A DNA stretch of 64,000 bases, taken from UBA11346 sp038060575. GTDB lineage: Bacteria; Planctomycetota; UBA11346. Under the pieces are notes generated by a model. It saw only the letters and a program-made list of their open reading frames with translations. It was not told the origin of the DNA and did not search any database. Below, one piece after another: positions 34,513 through 43,943 of this stretch. Numbering within the stretch: position 1 is the stretch's first letter; each line of letters opens with the position of its first letter. Location of the stretch: NCBI GenBank assembly GCA_964652775.1, contig CAZZAM010000005.1, positions 135,461 through 199,460 on the forward strand. Reading direction: 5' to 3'. A program made the translations under genes and the position numbers.

Positions 34513-36264
34513 ATGAGCGACACGCCCAAGCTGCCATCGTCCAACGGCCCCAAGGCCGAACCTGAGATCAAAGATGCCGTTCCGGCTGGCAAGGGCACTG
34601 CGTTGCCGCCGACCAAGCAACTGACGATGACGCACCAACTGTTCATCTGGACCATGATCGTCATCGTTGGCGTTCTGTTCGGGGTCGGTTCGAGTTGCCA
34701 AATGATGACCCAGCCGGTTCGCGAGGTCATGAACGTCAACGAGGGTGAAATCATTCCCCGCATGCAGGTCGCTGAACGTTTGGAGAAGATTCTCAACTCC
34801 AATGGCCATCCCCTGTATCCGAAGTTCTCGATTTCGCGTCAGTACCAAAATCCCGAGGCCCAGTACGCGCTCCGGCTCAAGCACGCTCGCTACAGCCAGT
34901 CCCTTGGACTGATGCCACAAGGCGCCGCGCTGGATCGCATCGAACGCGACTTCCTGGCCACGCCGATGCCTGGTTCAACCACGCGTAACTATCAGATGGC
35001 ATTGCTCGAGCACGATGGTGGACCCGAACAGATCACGCGCGAAGAATTGCGGCGCTACCTGGCCGAGCGCTCGGCGAATAACGCACTATCGCTGCGCTAC
35101 GATATTCAGCCCGCCTTGCCGCGTACGGTCGGTGGGGAAGTCAAAGCGGCCGAGTTGGACCAATGCCAACTCAACGAAGTTGTGCTGACTGGGACCGCCC
35201 TCCTACCGGCAGTGAAACCGGATGATCCTGAGATCGCAACCACCTACGAGCGCTTGAAGAGCAAACAGTTCATTCGTTTGGAACGACTTTCCGTCGCCAT
35301 CGCTCTCGCCGACCGCGATAAACTCGGGGCGGCCATCACTCCCACTGAAGACGAACTGAAGGCCTGGTTTGCGGCTCATAAAGCCCAATTCCCCGGTGAT
35401 CCTGACCCCAAGGATCCCAAGAAAGAGCCAACGCCCAAAACCCTCGAACAGGTGAAGGATCAGGTCATCGCCAAGATCCGCAATGAACGTGGATCGGCTG
35501 CAGCGCAGAAGCTGATCGATGATTTCAATGCCAATGCCGAAGAGCTCGAATCCAAGAAGGACGCCACTGAATATCGCAACGCCGTCAGCAAGGCAAAATT
35601 AGACTTGGTTGTGCAACACATCGAAGACCGCAAGCCCGGCACCTTGGATCTCGGCAAGCTCGGGACGATCAAGGATGTCGGTCATCTGTTCGGACATGAA
35701 CATGACATCGGCATACTCACCCAACCAATTGAAACGTCGCTTGGACACTGGGTCGTCCTGCGCATTGAATCACGGCACGAGGCTGGCTTCCAAACCCTTG
35801 AAGAGGTTAAGCCGAAGGTCATTAGCTACCTGGCCGGACGCCGGGCGTGGAAGAACCTGGTTGATCAAGCCAACAAGATTCGCGACTCGCTCAAAGGACC
35901 CGGTGCGCTGACCGCCTGGGCGGCAACATCGGAAGGCAAAGCGTGGAATGCCACCGCCACCACCAAGGACGTTAGCCTGCTACAAGAACTCCATCAGGCA
36001 GCGAAAGAGCCCGACAGTACGAGCACGGATACATTCCTGGTCGCCTCGCTAGCTATGCCTGGACGTCCGGTCCAGCTAGCCGCCACCGACTCGTCTTGGG
36101 ATGGCGACATTCCCCGCATGCGCTTGGTGCAAGTTGGCGAGATCAAGCCAGGCACCATGGACATTGCGAACGAACGACTGATCAGCGCCTACCGAGATGC
36201 CTTGGAAAGGTTCTCTGGCAGCCTCTTCAACCACGATATAAACGCCAAGATAGGTATCCGATGA
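34513..36264 (+). CDS. membrane-anchored PpiD/SurA-like foldase
   Basis: I start at the ATG at 34513 (MSDTPKLPSSNGPKAEPE). The frame stays open for another 430 bases upstream but that part overlaps the divergent gene. A single membrane helix (FIWTMIVIVGVLFGVGSSC) is followed by a large periplasmic part. Its N-terminal helices resemble SurA/PpiD chaperone domains (ERDFLATPMPGSTTRNY, REELRRYLAE). A PpiC-like parvulin region is suggested by DLGKLGTIKDVGHLFGHE and PIETSLGHWVVLRIESRHE. It overlaps purC by four bases (ATGA), so translation is coupled. Whether it has isomerase activity cannot be judged here. Confidence 0.7.
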   Translation: MSDTPKLPSSNGPKAEPEIKDAVPAGKGTALPPTKQLTMTHQLFIWTMIVIVGVLFGVGSSCQMMTQPVREVMNVNEGEIIPRMQVAERLEKILNSNGHPLYPKFSISRQYQNPEAQYALRLKHARYSQSLGLMPQGAALDRIERDFLATPMPGSTTRNYQMALLEHDGGPEQITREELRRYLAERSANNALSLRYDIQPALPRTVGGEVKAAELDQCQLNEVVLTGTALLPAVKPDDPEIATTYERLKSKQFIRLERLSVAIALADRDKLGAAITPTEDELKAWFAAHKAQFPGDPDPKDPKKEPTPKTLEQVKDQVIAKIRNERGSAAAQKLIDDFNANAEELESKKDATEYRNAVSKAKLDLVVQHIEDRKPGTLDLGKLGTIKDVGHLFGHEHDIGILTQPIETSLGHWVVLRIESRHEAGFQTLEEVKPKVISYLAGRRAWKNLVDQANKIRDSLKGPGALTAWAATSEGKAWNATATTKDVSLLQELHQAAKEPDSTSTDTFLVASLAMPGRPVQLAATDSSWDGDIPRMRLVQVGEIKPGTMDIANERLISAYRDALERFSGSLFNHDINAKIGIR

Positions 36265-37160
36265 ACGCACCACTCCTCCAAAGCACCGTCAGCGGACTCA
36301 AGCTCCTCGCCCGTGGCAAGGTGCGCGATGTCTATGAGATCGACGCCCAGCATCTACTGTTCGTCGCCAGCGATCGCATCAGCGCTTTCGACCGCGTCAT
36401 GGCCACGCCGATCCCGGACAAGGGCAAGATCCTGACGGCGCTGTCACTGTTCTGGTTCGACCTGTTGCGCGACATCTGCCCCAATCATGTGGTGACCAGT
36501 GACGTCGGAGCGATGCCGGCCGAAGTCCGCCGCGAACGCGACCAGCTCGCTGGTCGTTCACTCATGGTGAAGCGGCTCAAGATTCTCCCCGTGGAAGCAA
36601 TCGTACGCGGCTACGTCGCCGGATCAGGCTGGAAGGAATATAAAAAGAGCGGAACGATCTGCGGTATTCCTCTGCCCGCCGGTCTAACCGAATCAGCCGA
36701 ACTGCCGCAGCCGATTTACTCCCCGTCGACCAAGGCCGAGATCGGTAGTCACGACGAAAACATCAGTCCCGCCCGTGCTGCTGAAATCCTCGGCAAATAT
36801 GCAGCCGCCGTCGATCGCTACTCGATCGAACTGTACGGCCGCGCGCGCGACCACGGCCGTACGCGCGGTGTCATTATTGCTGACACCAAGTTCGAATTCG
36901 GCATCGATGCCACTGGTACAGTAGTCCTGGCCGACGAGGTGCTGACCCCCGACTCGTCACGCTTCTGGCCCGCCGACCGCTACGCCGCCGGCCGCGCCCA
37001 GGATTCATTCGACAAGCAATATCTGCGCGACTGGCTGGAGTCGGTGAAGTTCGACAAGGATGGTCCCGGCATCGACCTGCCGCCGGAAGTCGTCGCTAAA
37101 ACACGAGCAAAATATCTTGAAGCCTATCGCGCGCTGACCGGCGTCGATTTCCGCGCCTGA
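36261..37160 (+). CDS. purC: phosphoribosylaminoimidazole-succinocarboxamide synthase
   Basis: PurC joins aspartate to CAIR in purine synthesis with ATP. The ATP-binding N-terminus is RGKVRDVYEIDAQHLLFVA, followed by SDRISAFDRVMATPIPDKG. The signature ILPVEAIVRGYVAGSGWKEY and the aspartate-binding IADTKFEFGIDATG are intact. I start at the ATG at 36261, overlapping the foldase stop by four bases, rather than at the earlier frame. The 299 residues are normal for the long form. A hairpin repeat follows. Confidence 0.95.
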   Translation: MNAPLLQSTVSGLKLLARGKVRDVYEIDAQHLLFVASDRISAFDRVMATPIPDKGKILTALSLFWFDLLRDICPNHVVTSDVGAMPAEVRRERDQLAGRSLMVKRLKILPVEAIVRGYVAGSGWKEYKKSGTICGIPLPAGLTESAELPQPIYSPSTKAEIGSHDENISPARAAEILGKYAAAVDRYSIELYGRARDHGRTRGVIIADTKFEFGIDATGTVVLADEVLTPDSSRFWPADRYAAGRAQDSFDKQYLRDWLESVKFDKDGPGIDLPPEVVAKTRAKYLEAYRALTGVDFRA

Positions 37161-37190
37161 GCCCATCCGCCGCCATCTTGCCCGAGAACC

Positions 37191-37315
37191 CACGGCAACT
37201 GCAGAGGCGCAGAGGCCGCGGAGGGGACCCGACGGATAAACTCACACCGACTCGGCTCCGTTGTGCCATGCATGTGCCGCCCCATCTCGACACTGCGACC
37301 TCTGCGGTTGCCGTG
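37191..37315. repeat. GCAGAGG-armed hairpin repeat, copy 4
   Basis: The left arm is CACGGCAACTGCAGAGGC and the right arm CTCTGCGGTTGCCGTG. The variants change together on both sides (CACGGCAAC matched by GTTGCCGTG), so pairing is preserved. It lies between purC and the TauE exporter gene. Confidence 0.8.
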
Positions 37316-37333
37316 ATGATGTAGAGCCGACGC

Positions 37334-38086
37334 ATGGACATCCTCTTTCCTTCGGCCTGGCATTGGATCGCGGCGGCGCTGTGCGCGATGATCATTGGTG
37401 CGGCGAAGACCGGCATTCCTGGCCTGGGCTTTCTGGCGGTGCCATGGATGGCCTTCCTGTTCCATGACCGCGTCGCGCTGTCAGCCGGCGCGTTGCTGCC
37501 GCTCCTGTGCTGCGCTGACATCATCGCAGTGTGGATGTTCCGCCGCCGCGCCTCGGTCCACCACCTCTGGCATCTGCTGCCGTGGGTGCTCATCGGACTG
37601 GCCTGCGGCTGGGCCTCGCTCGTCCATCTCGACAACGCCACCCTGCGACCGGCGCTGGGCGGCATCATCCTCGCGATGATCGGCCTGCATCTGTGGCGCG
37701 CGCTGCGGCCCACGATCGCCCTGCCAGGTCGCGGTGCCGCCGCGGTCTATGGCGTGGTCGCCGGGACCACCACGACAATCGCCAACGCCGCCGGGCCGGT
37801 GATGAATCTTTATCTACTCGGCCAACGCCTGCCCAAAGAGGAACTCATCGCCACCGGCGCGTGGTTTTTCTTCATCATTAATCTGGCCAAAGTGCCGATC
37901 TACGCACAGCAAGAGATGATCACCCGCGACACCTTGTTAATCGACGCCCTGCTGATTCCCGCCGTGATCCTCGGCGCGATGGTCGGACGCTTGGTGCTGC
38001 AACGCATCCCGCAGCGCGCCTTCGAGATCATCGTGTTGAGCCTGGCCGCGCTGGGCGCCGTGCTGTTGTTCGTGCCGCTGCAGTAA
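37334..38086 (+). CDS. TauE/SafE-family anion permease
   Basis: The 250-residue protein has about eight membrane helices (ALCAMIIGAAKTGIPGLGFL, later LLPAVILGAMVGRLVL and VLSLAALGAVLLF). The duplicated half-motif with a conserved glycine pair and the AAAVYGVVAGTTTTIANAAG segment match the TauE/SafE family, which moves sulfite, sulfoacetate or other small organic anions across the inner membrane. No adjacent pathway genes reveal the substrate. The start is an ATG at 37334, 19 bases after the repeat. Confidence 0.8.
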   Translation: MDILFPSAWHWIAAALCAMIIGAAKTGIPGLGFLAVPWMAFLFHDRVALSAGALLPLLCCADIIAVWMFRRRASVHHLWHLLPWVLIGLACGWASLVHLDNATLRPALGGIILAMIGLHLWRALRPTIALPGRGAAAVYGVVAGTTTTIANAAGPVMNLYLLGQRLPKEELIATGAWFFFIINLAKVPIYAQQEMITRDTLLIDALLIPAVILGAMVGRLVLQRIPQRAFEIIVLSLAALGAVLLFVPLQ

Positions 38087-38109
38087 CCCTAGAAAAAGCA
38101 TTCGAGTTA

Positions 38110-38221
38110 GCAGGAGACGCAGAGGTCAGAAGAGTTTTGCCTAACCGGCGTCGTCACCCGCAGGGTGATCTGTTCACATCTCCTAATTCCTTCGGACCTC
38201 TGCGCCTCTGCGTCTCCTGTT
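38110..38221. repeat. GCAGAGG-type hairpin repeat, divergent copy
   Basis: The left arm is CAGGAGACGCAGAGG and the right arm CCTCTGCGCCTCTGCGTCTCCTG. The tips differ from the other copies (AGGAGACG in place of AAGGCAACC), and both tips changed together. It lies between the TauE exporter and a small uncharacterised gene. Confidence 0.75.
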
Positions 38222-38354
38222 CTTCGAAATGCGGGGTTTAGGATTACTTCATTCCCATACAGTATTTAGGGGATTTCACGCCAGTGGACTCAGTTGGCAT
38301 GGCGAGTGCGTTTATCGGCTCAAGCGACGAGCCACGTCGCAGGAGACAACAGTC

Positions 38355-38552
38355 ATGGTGATCCTCAGCGAAGACGGCGCCCTTGCTCTGGCCAGCTTCA
38401 AACTGGTCAACGTCGCCAACGGCCGCGTGATGATGACCCGCAAGCTGCGGCTCTGCGACGCCGAACAGTTCAACCAGAATTGGCAGGCTCGCGGCATCCC
38501 CGCACGCTGGGAACCGGTTCTGGTGACCGCCGCCGCCCACGCCGGCGAATAA
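38355..38552 (+). CDS. uncharacterised 65-aa protein
   Basis: The ATG at 38355 is preceded by AGGAG ten bases upstream, which supports translation. The protein starts MVILSEDGALALASFKLVNV and carries basic and aromatic residues but no signal or membrane segment. No known family is recognised. It stands 44 bases before a class I amidotransferase gene on the same strand and may be in its operon. Confidence 0.6.
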   Translation: MVILSEDGALALASFKLVNVANGRVMMTRKLRLCDAEQFNQNWQARGIPARWEPVLVTAAAHAGE

Positions 38553-38595
38553 CCACGGCTGATTGATTGGCCGAACTCGTCGCCACCATCGCGGC

Positions 38596-39306
38596 ATGCC
38601 GAGACCGCGTATCCTAGTCAATTACACCTTCGACGATCATCCATCGACTTCGAAAAAGATTTTAAATTACTGTGATCCGCTGGTTTCCGCCGGCGGATTG
38701 CCGTTGATTGCGCCAGTCTTCACCGACACATCCGTACTCGCCGAAGCGCTCGACGGAATTGACGGCGTGCTGCTCATCGGTGGACCCGACTACCATCCCG
38801 ATGCTTACGGTGGCCATCCTCAACCAGCCTCACAATTGATGGACCGCCGACGCCACGATGCTGATCTGCTTCTGGCCCGCGCTACCCTCGCCCGGCGGCT
38901 TCCGGTTCTTGGCATCTGTGCTGGACATCAGCTATTGGTCATCGCTCGTGGCGGAGCATTGGTACAGGACATTGCCAGCGAATGGCCGAACGCCATCCGC
39001 CACGGCCCAACACCTGAGCAAGCCTGCGAGCACGACGTCACGATTCAGAAAGGAACACGGCTGCACGCGCTGGTCGGAGTCACCTCACTCACGATTCGTA
39101 GCTATCATCATCAAGCGGTGAAACCCGGGCAAGGTGGCGGACTCGTCGTCAGCGCGCACGCGCCCGACGGCGTCATCGAAGCGGTCGAAGATCCGCAGCA
39201 CCCGTTTCTGATCGGCGTGCAGTGGCATCCGGAGCGGCATGCTGAAACGGCCGCGTCGCAGGCGTTGTTTCAGGGATTGATGCAGGCGGCGGGAAAAAAC
39301 GCCTAG
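38596..39306 (+). CDS. class I glutamine amidotransferase (peptidase C26, PuuD-like)
   Basis: The catalytic triad of class I amidotransferases is visible: nucleophile cysteine in VLGICAGHQLLVIARGG and histidine plus glutamate in IGVQWHPERHAE. The glycine-rich IDGVLLIGGPDYHPDAYGG is typical of gamma-glutamyl-GABA hydrolases such as PuuD. It probably cleaves gamma-glutamyl amides in the cytoplasm. I start at the ATG at 38596 (MPRPRILVNYTFDDHP). An upstream ATG at 38563 adds an odd basic stretch. The length of 236 residues is normal. The only close neighbour on the same strand is the small gene upstream. Confidence 0.88.
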   Translation: MPRPRILVNYTFDDHPSTSKKILNYCDPLVSAGGLPLIAPVFTDTSVLAEALDGIDGVLLIGGPDYHPDAYGGHPQPASQLMDRRRHDADLLLARATLARRLPVLGICAGHQLLVIARGGALVQDIASEWPNAIRHGPTPEQACEHDVTIQKGTRLHALVGVTSLTIRSYHHQAVKPGQGGGLVVSAHAPDGVIEAVEDPQHPFLIGVQWHPERHAETAASQALFQGLMQAAGKNA

Positions 39307-39352
39307 TAAAAACATCGCCAGCAACTCTCCTTCAACTTCAACAACGCGATAA

Positions 39353-39510
39353 AAGGCAACCGCTGAGACGCTGAGGTCGCAGAGGCCTGGGGTTAGAAGG
39401 CATGGTTGTTTTCAGTGCCGATCATCCGCAGGGTGACAACCCAAACTCGCTCTCCTCTACGGCCTCAGCGCCTCTGCGGTTGCCTTGAGGATTTTTCAAA
39501 CGCCAAATTT
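39353..39510. repeat. GCAGAGG-armed hairpin repeat, copy 5
   Basis: Left arm AAAGGCAACCGCTGAG, right arm CTCTGCGGTTGCCTTG. Beyond the right arm, ATTTTTCAAACGCCAAATT is the reverse complement of the left flank of copies 3, 6 and 7. This defines a longer element end. Confidence 0.8.
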
Positions 39511-39538
39511 AGGATCACAGAAAAACAGCCAGAAACCC

Positions 39539-39982
39539 TCATTTCTCAGGGTTCTTGCAGAAATATTCATAGACCAGCGTATTCGGCTCTGCTCCGGCCC
39601 AATGTGACTGACGACCGCTGCTTGGCTGAATAATCTCAGGCAGCGATGTCGCAGCCAGAGTTCGCTTGGCAAGCGCTTCCAACTCGCCAAGACGAGCGAA
39701 TTCGACAACGATGATCTGCTGGAGTTGCGCAACGCTCAACCCACCACGCAGTTCGCTGTCATCTCCATACGCCTCGCGAATGTCTTCCCAACTGGCAGGC
39801 AACCGGTAGTGCTGTCGGTGAAATCGGACAATCAACTCGGCCGTGTCCCATTGCCCGTAACAGTCCCGCATGAGCCCAGGCATCGAAACAATGGCCATGC
39901 CTACGTATATCAATCCGCAAACCAGCACCGTGATAACGGTCCAGAGAATCCATCTATGCCGAGAAGGTCTGCGCTCTGTCAT
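39539..39982 (-). CDS. uncharacterised membrane-anchored protein
   Basis: The protein has 147 residues with one membrane helix near the start (WILWTVITVLVCGLIYVGMA). A soluble part follows (WEDIREAYGDDSELRGGLSV). No family or motif is recognised. It is read convergently with the amidotransferase gene. The start at 39982 is an ATG. The neighbouring gene on the same strand (TlpA-like) ends 46 bases upstream. Confidence 0.6.
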   Translation of the reverse strand: MTERRPSRHRWILWTVITVLVCGLIYVGMAIVSMPGLMRDCYGQWDTAELIVRFHRQHYRLPASWEDIREAYGDDSELRGGLSVAQLQQIIVVEFARLGELEALAKRTLAATSLPEIIQPSSGRQSHWAGAEPNTLVYEYFCKNPEK

Positions 39983-40027
39983 GGCATAACGCCCACATGA
40001 CGTCGCCGTTGCCCCAAACTCCCGCTC

Positions 40028-41026
40028 TTACTTAAACCAACTCGCCTTCAACGTCACCGCTTCTTTGCCGGCTTTGGTCGTGCCGAATTGCTTGATCAGT
40101 TGCTCCAAGGTCTGGGCAATCGACGCTGCTTCAGTGCGCTTGAGCGCCTGCGGGTCAGAGCCAAGGCCGATTTTCGCGGCCTGAGCCTTCAGCATCTCCA
40201 ACGCTTCGGCTGCCCTCACTTCGCCCTGGAACGCCTTGTCGGTCTTGATCTGAGCCGCGATCTCCTCGAACGGCTTGCCCCATTCGTCACCCTTCACCAG
40301 GAGGATTATGCGATTCAGACGGCGGGCGGCTGACAGCGGATCCTCGGTCTTGTCAGTGGTGATGCCTGCGAGTTGTTTGTCGAGATAGGCCTTCACCGAT
40401 TCCAGTAATGTCTTCGCTTCGCTCTGCACCTCGACCTTGGCCTTCTCGTTGCCGGCCTTCGTGCGCAGGGCTTTGAGAACGGACACCACCGAGCGATCAG
40501 CCGACTTCAACGCGGCCGCTTCGGAAGCGCAGGCCTTGAACGGACCGCCCTTGACCAGCGGACCAGGAGCCGCGTCCAGCAACTTGGTGATCATGGCATT
40601 CGTCACGTCGTGCGGACCGCCGTCGAAAGTGAGTTTGCCGGTATGATCGAAAACGAAGATGTGGGGGATGCCCGAGACATTGGAGCCGGGCAGGTCGCCA
40701 CCCTCAATCACGGTCGGCTTGTCGGTACCTTTGCATTCCTGCCAGACCTTCAGCGTAGTGCCTGGACTCTGACAGTGGTTGGCGAGGACGATCAGTTGAT
40801 CCGGATCAGCGATGGCAGCCAGCTCGCTGATGTGCGGGATGTTGGCGCGGCATGGCGGGCAGTTGACGCCCCAGTATTCGAACACCACGACCTTGCCGGC
40901 AAGGTCAGCGTTAGCGATCTTGGGCCCGCTGACATGCTGACCCAGATTGACCCCCTTCAGATCGACCGCCGCCTGGGCAGAAACCGTGGCGAGGACGAGG
41001 AGAGACAGCAGATAGAGAGGACGCAT
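40028..41026 (-). CDS. TlpA-like thioredoxin-family secreted protein
   Basis: A signal peptide (MRPLYLLSLLVLATVSAQA) starts at the ATG at 41026. The longer frame to 41107 is less likely. The thioredoxin fold follows, with redox motif VNCPPCRANIPHIS (C-P-P-C) and the cis-proline-containing VSGIPHIFVFD. The C-terminal ~170 residues are helical and unlike other TlpA proteins. Such proteins reduce disulfides in cytochromes or periplasmic enzymes. Another role cannot be excluded. It diverges from proS. Confidence 0.85.
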   Translation of the reverse strand: MRPLYLLSLLVLATVSAQAAVDLKGVNLGQHVSGPKIANADLAGKVVVFEYWGVNCPPCRANIPHISELAAIADPDQLIVLANHCQSPGTTLKVWQECKGTDKPTVIEGGDLPGSNVSGIPHIFVFDHTGKLTFDGGPHDVTNAMITKLLDAAPGPLVKGGPFKACASEAAALKSADRSVVSVLKALRTKAGNEKAKVEVQSEAKTLLESVKAYLDKQLAGITTDKTEDPLSAARRLNRIILLVKGDEWGKPFEEIAAQIKTDKAFQGEVRAAEALEMLKAQAAKIGLGSDPQALKRTEAASIAQTLEQLIKQFGTTKAGKEAVTLKASWFK

Positions 41027-41202
41027 GACGACTCCAGATGAACAGGTTACCACACGGACCGAGCCGGCGGATGGTAAATATCCATCATCCCAGTCAACGT
41101 ACATCATGATAGATGGATCAGTCCGGAAGTCCGGACCTCTCCCTCCCCCCTCGTTGCATGCCCGGGGAAGCCGCCGATCCTGCCGCCCTTCCCGGAGTAC
41201 CG

Positions 41203-43014
41203 ATGCGCGCCAGCCGAATGAATCTTGCCACCCTGCGCGAGGATCCTGCCGAAGCCGAGATCGCTTCGCACCGCCTGCTCACTCGCGCTGGCTACATCCA
41301 CAAGTCCGGTGCTGGCCTGTACCTCTATCAACCGCTGCTCAAGCGCGTGATCGACAAAATCGCCCGCATCGTCGCCGAGGAGATCAGCCGGGCCGGCGGC
41401 CTCGAAGTCACCATGCCGATCATGCAGGAGGAAGCCCTGTGGCAGAAGAGTGGCCGCTGGTCGCAGTATCAGGCAAGCCGCACCATGCTGACAGTGAAGG
41501 ACCGCAACGGCCAGCAGTTCGGCCTCGCGCCGACCGCCGAGGAAGTTGTCACCGATTACGCGACCGCCGTGGTCAAGAGCTACAAGCAGCTGCCGGCCTG
41601 CTTCTTCCAGCAGCACACCAAATTCCGCGATGAGATCCGTCCCCGCTTCGGCCTGATGCGGGTGAAGGAGTTCATTATGATGGACGCCTATTCATTTCAC
41701 GCGTCCGATGATTGCCTGGGCAAAACCTACGAAGCGATGCGCATCGCGTACCTACGCACCTTCAACCGCATGGGCCTGACCGCGTTTGCCGTCGAGGCTG
41801 ACTCCGGCGCGATCGGCGGCAGCGGCAGTCACGAATTTATGGTCGCCGCTGACATCGGCGAAGACGCGATCATCTACAATCCGACAACCGGATACGCAGC
41901 GAACGTCGAGCGTGCAGCGGGCGTGATACCCAAAGCACCAACGTGGACTGCGCCAGCAACTGCGACCTCGGTTTTGACGCCACAAGCGGGATCGATCGCC
42001 GACGTCATGGCATTCCTCAACGCGAATGGATTCACTGGAGTTCAGGCTGCGCACGGACTCAAGTGCGTGCTCTTCGTCGTGACTGTCGCTACCAATAAGG
42101 GCGAACGTCAGATCAAAACCGCCGCATTTGTCCGCGGTGATCGCGACGTCAACGAAGTGAAGCTCGGCAATGCGGTGGCCCGTGGTGCGCGCGGATCGCA
42201 GCTCGACCTGCGGCCCATGCATCCAGACGAAGTCCGCGCCGCAACCGGTGCCGAACCCGGCTTCGCTGGACCCGGCGAAGGCCTGACCGTCGATTTCTGT
42301 TTCATCGATCCGTCGCTGAAAGATGTCGGACCGCTGGTTGCCGGTGCCAACAAAACCGATCATCACCTCGTCGGACTCGTCATCGAGCGCGATGTCGATG
42401 CCAAGAAGTTCCGGTGGGAAGACATTGTTCGCATTAAGGCCGGTGATCTCGACCCTGCTGGCGGTCTGCTGGCTGAACGGCGCGGCATCGAAGTCGGCCA
42501 TATCTTCAAACTCGGCACCAAGTACTCGACTGCGATGAAGGCCGAATTCCTTGGTCCCGATCAGAAGTTGCATCCATTCATCATGGGCTGCTACGGTATC
42601 GGAACGTCGCGCGTCGCCGCTGCGGCAGTCGAACAGCACAACGATGCCGACGGCATCCGTTGGCCAATGTCAATCGCCCCCTATCAGGTGGTGATCGTTT
42701 CGGCTGGAAAACCTGGCGATACTGCGATTGATCAGGCGGCCGAACAACTCTACAACGAATTGCTCTCCGCTGGCGTCGAAGTCGTGATCGACGACCGCGA
42801 CACCAAGCCGGGTGTGAAATTTAAAGACTGGGATCTCGTCGGCATTCCCCTGCGCGTCGTCGCCGGTCGCGGCATCGCCGAAGGCAAGTTCGAGTTCAAA
42901 GTTCGCGGCGGTGAAGCCAAGGACATCGCGATTGCGGACGCAGCCACACATGTAGTAAGCGAAATACGCAAGCACCTGGCCGCGCTGAACGCCGCCGCTG
43001 ACGCGGTGAAGTAA
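41203..43014 (+). CDS. proS: prolyl-tRNA synthetase (bacterial type)
   Basis: This enzyme charges proline tRNA. The class II motifs are visible: motif 2 with FFQQHTKFRDEIRPRFGLMR and motif 3 with FIMGCYGIGTSRVAAAAVEQ. An editing insertion with YbaK-like residues lies between (MAFLNANGFTGVQAAHGLK, then VARGARGSQLDLRPM). I start at the ATG at 41203 (MRASRMNLATLREDP) because earlier codons read as proline-rich noise. The 604-residue length fits the bacterial form with insertion domain. The ribokinase start is two bases after the stop, so the genes are co-transcribed. Confidence 0.95.
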   Translation: MRASRMNLATLREDPAEAEIASHRLLTRAGYIHKSGAGLYLYQPLLKRVIDKIARIVAEEISRAGGLEVTMPIMQEEALWQKSGRWSQYQASRTMLTVKDRNGQQFGLAPTAEEVVTDYATAVVKSYKQLPACFFQQHTKFRDEIRPRFGLMRVKEFIMMDAYSFHASDDCLGKTYEAMRIAYLRTFNRMGLTAFAVEADSGAIGGSGSHEFMVAADIGEDAIIYNPTTGYAANVERAAGVIPKAPTWTAPATATSVLTPQAGSIADVMAFLNANGFTGVQAAHGLKCVLFVVTVATNKGERQIKTAAFVRGDRDVNEVKLGNAVARGARGSQLDLRPMHPDEVRAATGAEPGFAGPGEGLTVDFCFIDPSLKDVGPLVAGANKTDHHLVGLVIERDVDAKKFRWEDIVRIKAGDLDPAGGLLAERRGIEVGHIFKLGTKYSTAMKAEFLGPDQKLHPFIMGCYGIGTSRVAAAAVEQHNDADGIRWPMSIAPYQVVIVSAGKPGDTAIDQAAEQLYNELLSAGVEVVIDDRDTKPGVKFKDWDLVGIPLRVVAGRGIAEGKFEFKVRGGEAKDIAIADAATHVVSEIRKHLAALNAAADAVK

Positions 43015-43016
43015 AC

Positions 43017-43943
43017 TTGAACAAGCCGCTCCTCGTTCTCGGCTCGATCAATGCCGATCTCTACGTCGAAGTTGATCGCCTACCCCAACCTGGCGAAACC
43101 ATCCAGGGTGGTGGCTGCGCCGTTCGCCCTGGCGGCAAAGGCGGCAATCAAGCTGCCGCAGCAGCCAAGCTTGGTTATCCGACCTGGTTCGCCGGGCATC
43201 TCGGCAATGACGACTTCGCAGTTCCGATGCGCGCTGCTATCCGCACAGCTGGTGCCGACGATCGCTTGCTGACCCAGGTTGCCGCACCGACTGGGCAGGC
43301 GTTCATTCTGCTCCAACGCGGCGGCGAGAACTCAATCATCGTCGCTGCCGGAGCCAACCTGGTGTGGAACGGACTCGACGCACCAATCATCGATGCTATT
43401 CCGAAATCTGGCGCCGTGCTGCTGCAACGCGAAACACCGACAGATATCGTTCTTGCTGCGGCACGCGCCGGACGCTCGGCCGGGATTCCGGTGATCCTCG
43501 ATGCCGGTGGATCAAACGACACGCTCGATCCACGCGTGCTGCCGTTCTTGTCGGTGTTCAGTCCGAACGAACACGAACTCGCACATATCACCGGCCTGCC
43601 TACGACCAACGAAGTCGAAGTCCTGCGCGCAGCGCGATCACTCCAGTCCCAGGGTGTTGGTACGGTGTTGGTAAAACTCGGTGCGCGCGGTTGTTTGCTG
43701 GTCCCACGTCAGGGCGAGCCAACCCATCAAGCATCCTTCCCAGTTACCGTGGTCGATACGACGGGCGCCGGTGATTGTTTTACAGCGGCGTACACTGTAG
43801 CCATGTTAGAGAGTCGGGCTGAAGTCGACCGCCTGCGCTTCGCCTGCGCTGCCGCCGCCATCTGCGTATCGCGACTTGGTGCCATGCCGTCGCTACCGAA
43901 CCGCTCCGAAGTCGATAGCTTCCTCGCCAAGCATTCATCATGA
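43017..43943 (+). CDS. rbsK: ribokinase
   Basis: Ribokinase phosphorylates ribose at O5 with ATP. PfkB-family motifs are VRPGGKGGNQAAAAAKLG near residue 38 and the catalytic DTTGAGDCFTAAYTVAML near residue 248, with the base aspartate in it. The start is a TTG at 43017 (TTGAACAAGCCG) immediately after proS. No ATG is positioned to replace it. The stop overlaps the purU start by four bases. No ribose transporter is present nearby. Confidence 0.88.
   Translation: MNKPLLVLGSINADLYVEVDRLPQPGETIQGGGCAVRPGGKGGNQAAAAAKLGYPTWFAGHLGNDDFAVPMRAAIRTAGADDRLLTQVAAPTGQAFILLQRGGENSIIVAAGANLVWNGLDAPIIDAIPKSGAVLLQRETPTDIVLAAARAGRSAGIPVILDAGGSNDTLDPRVLPFLSVFSPNEHELAHITGLPTTNEVEVLRAARSLQSQGVGTVLVKLGARGCLLVPRQGEPTHQASFPVTVVDTTGAGDCFTAAYTVAMLESRAEVDRLRFACAAAAICVSRLGAMPSLPNRSEVDSFLAKHSS

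Noticed and set aside
9987..41109. A 16-base motif TCAACRTACATCATGA at 9987 and at 41094
   Set aside because: It occurs only twice, once inside overlapping genes and once upstream of the thioredoxin-like gene, so chance cannot be excluded.
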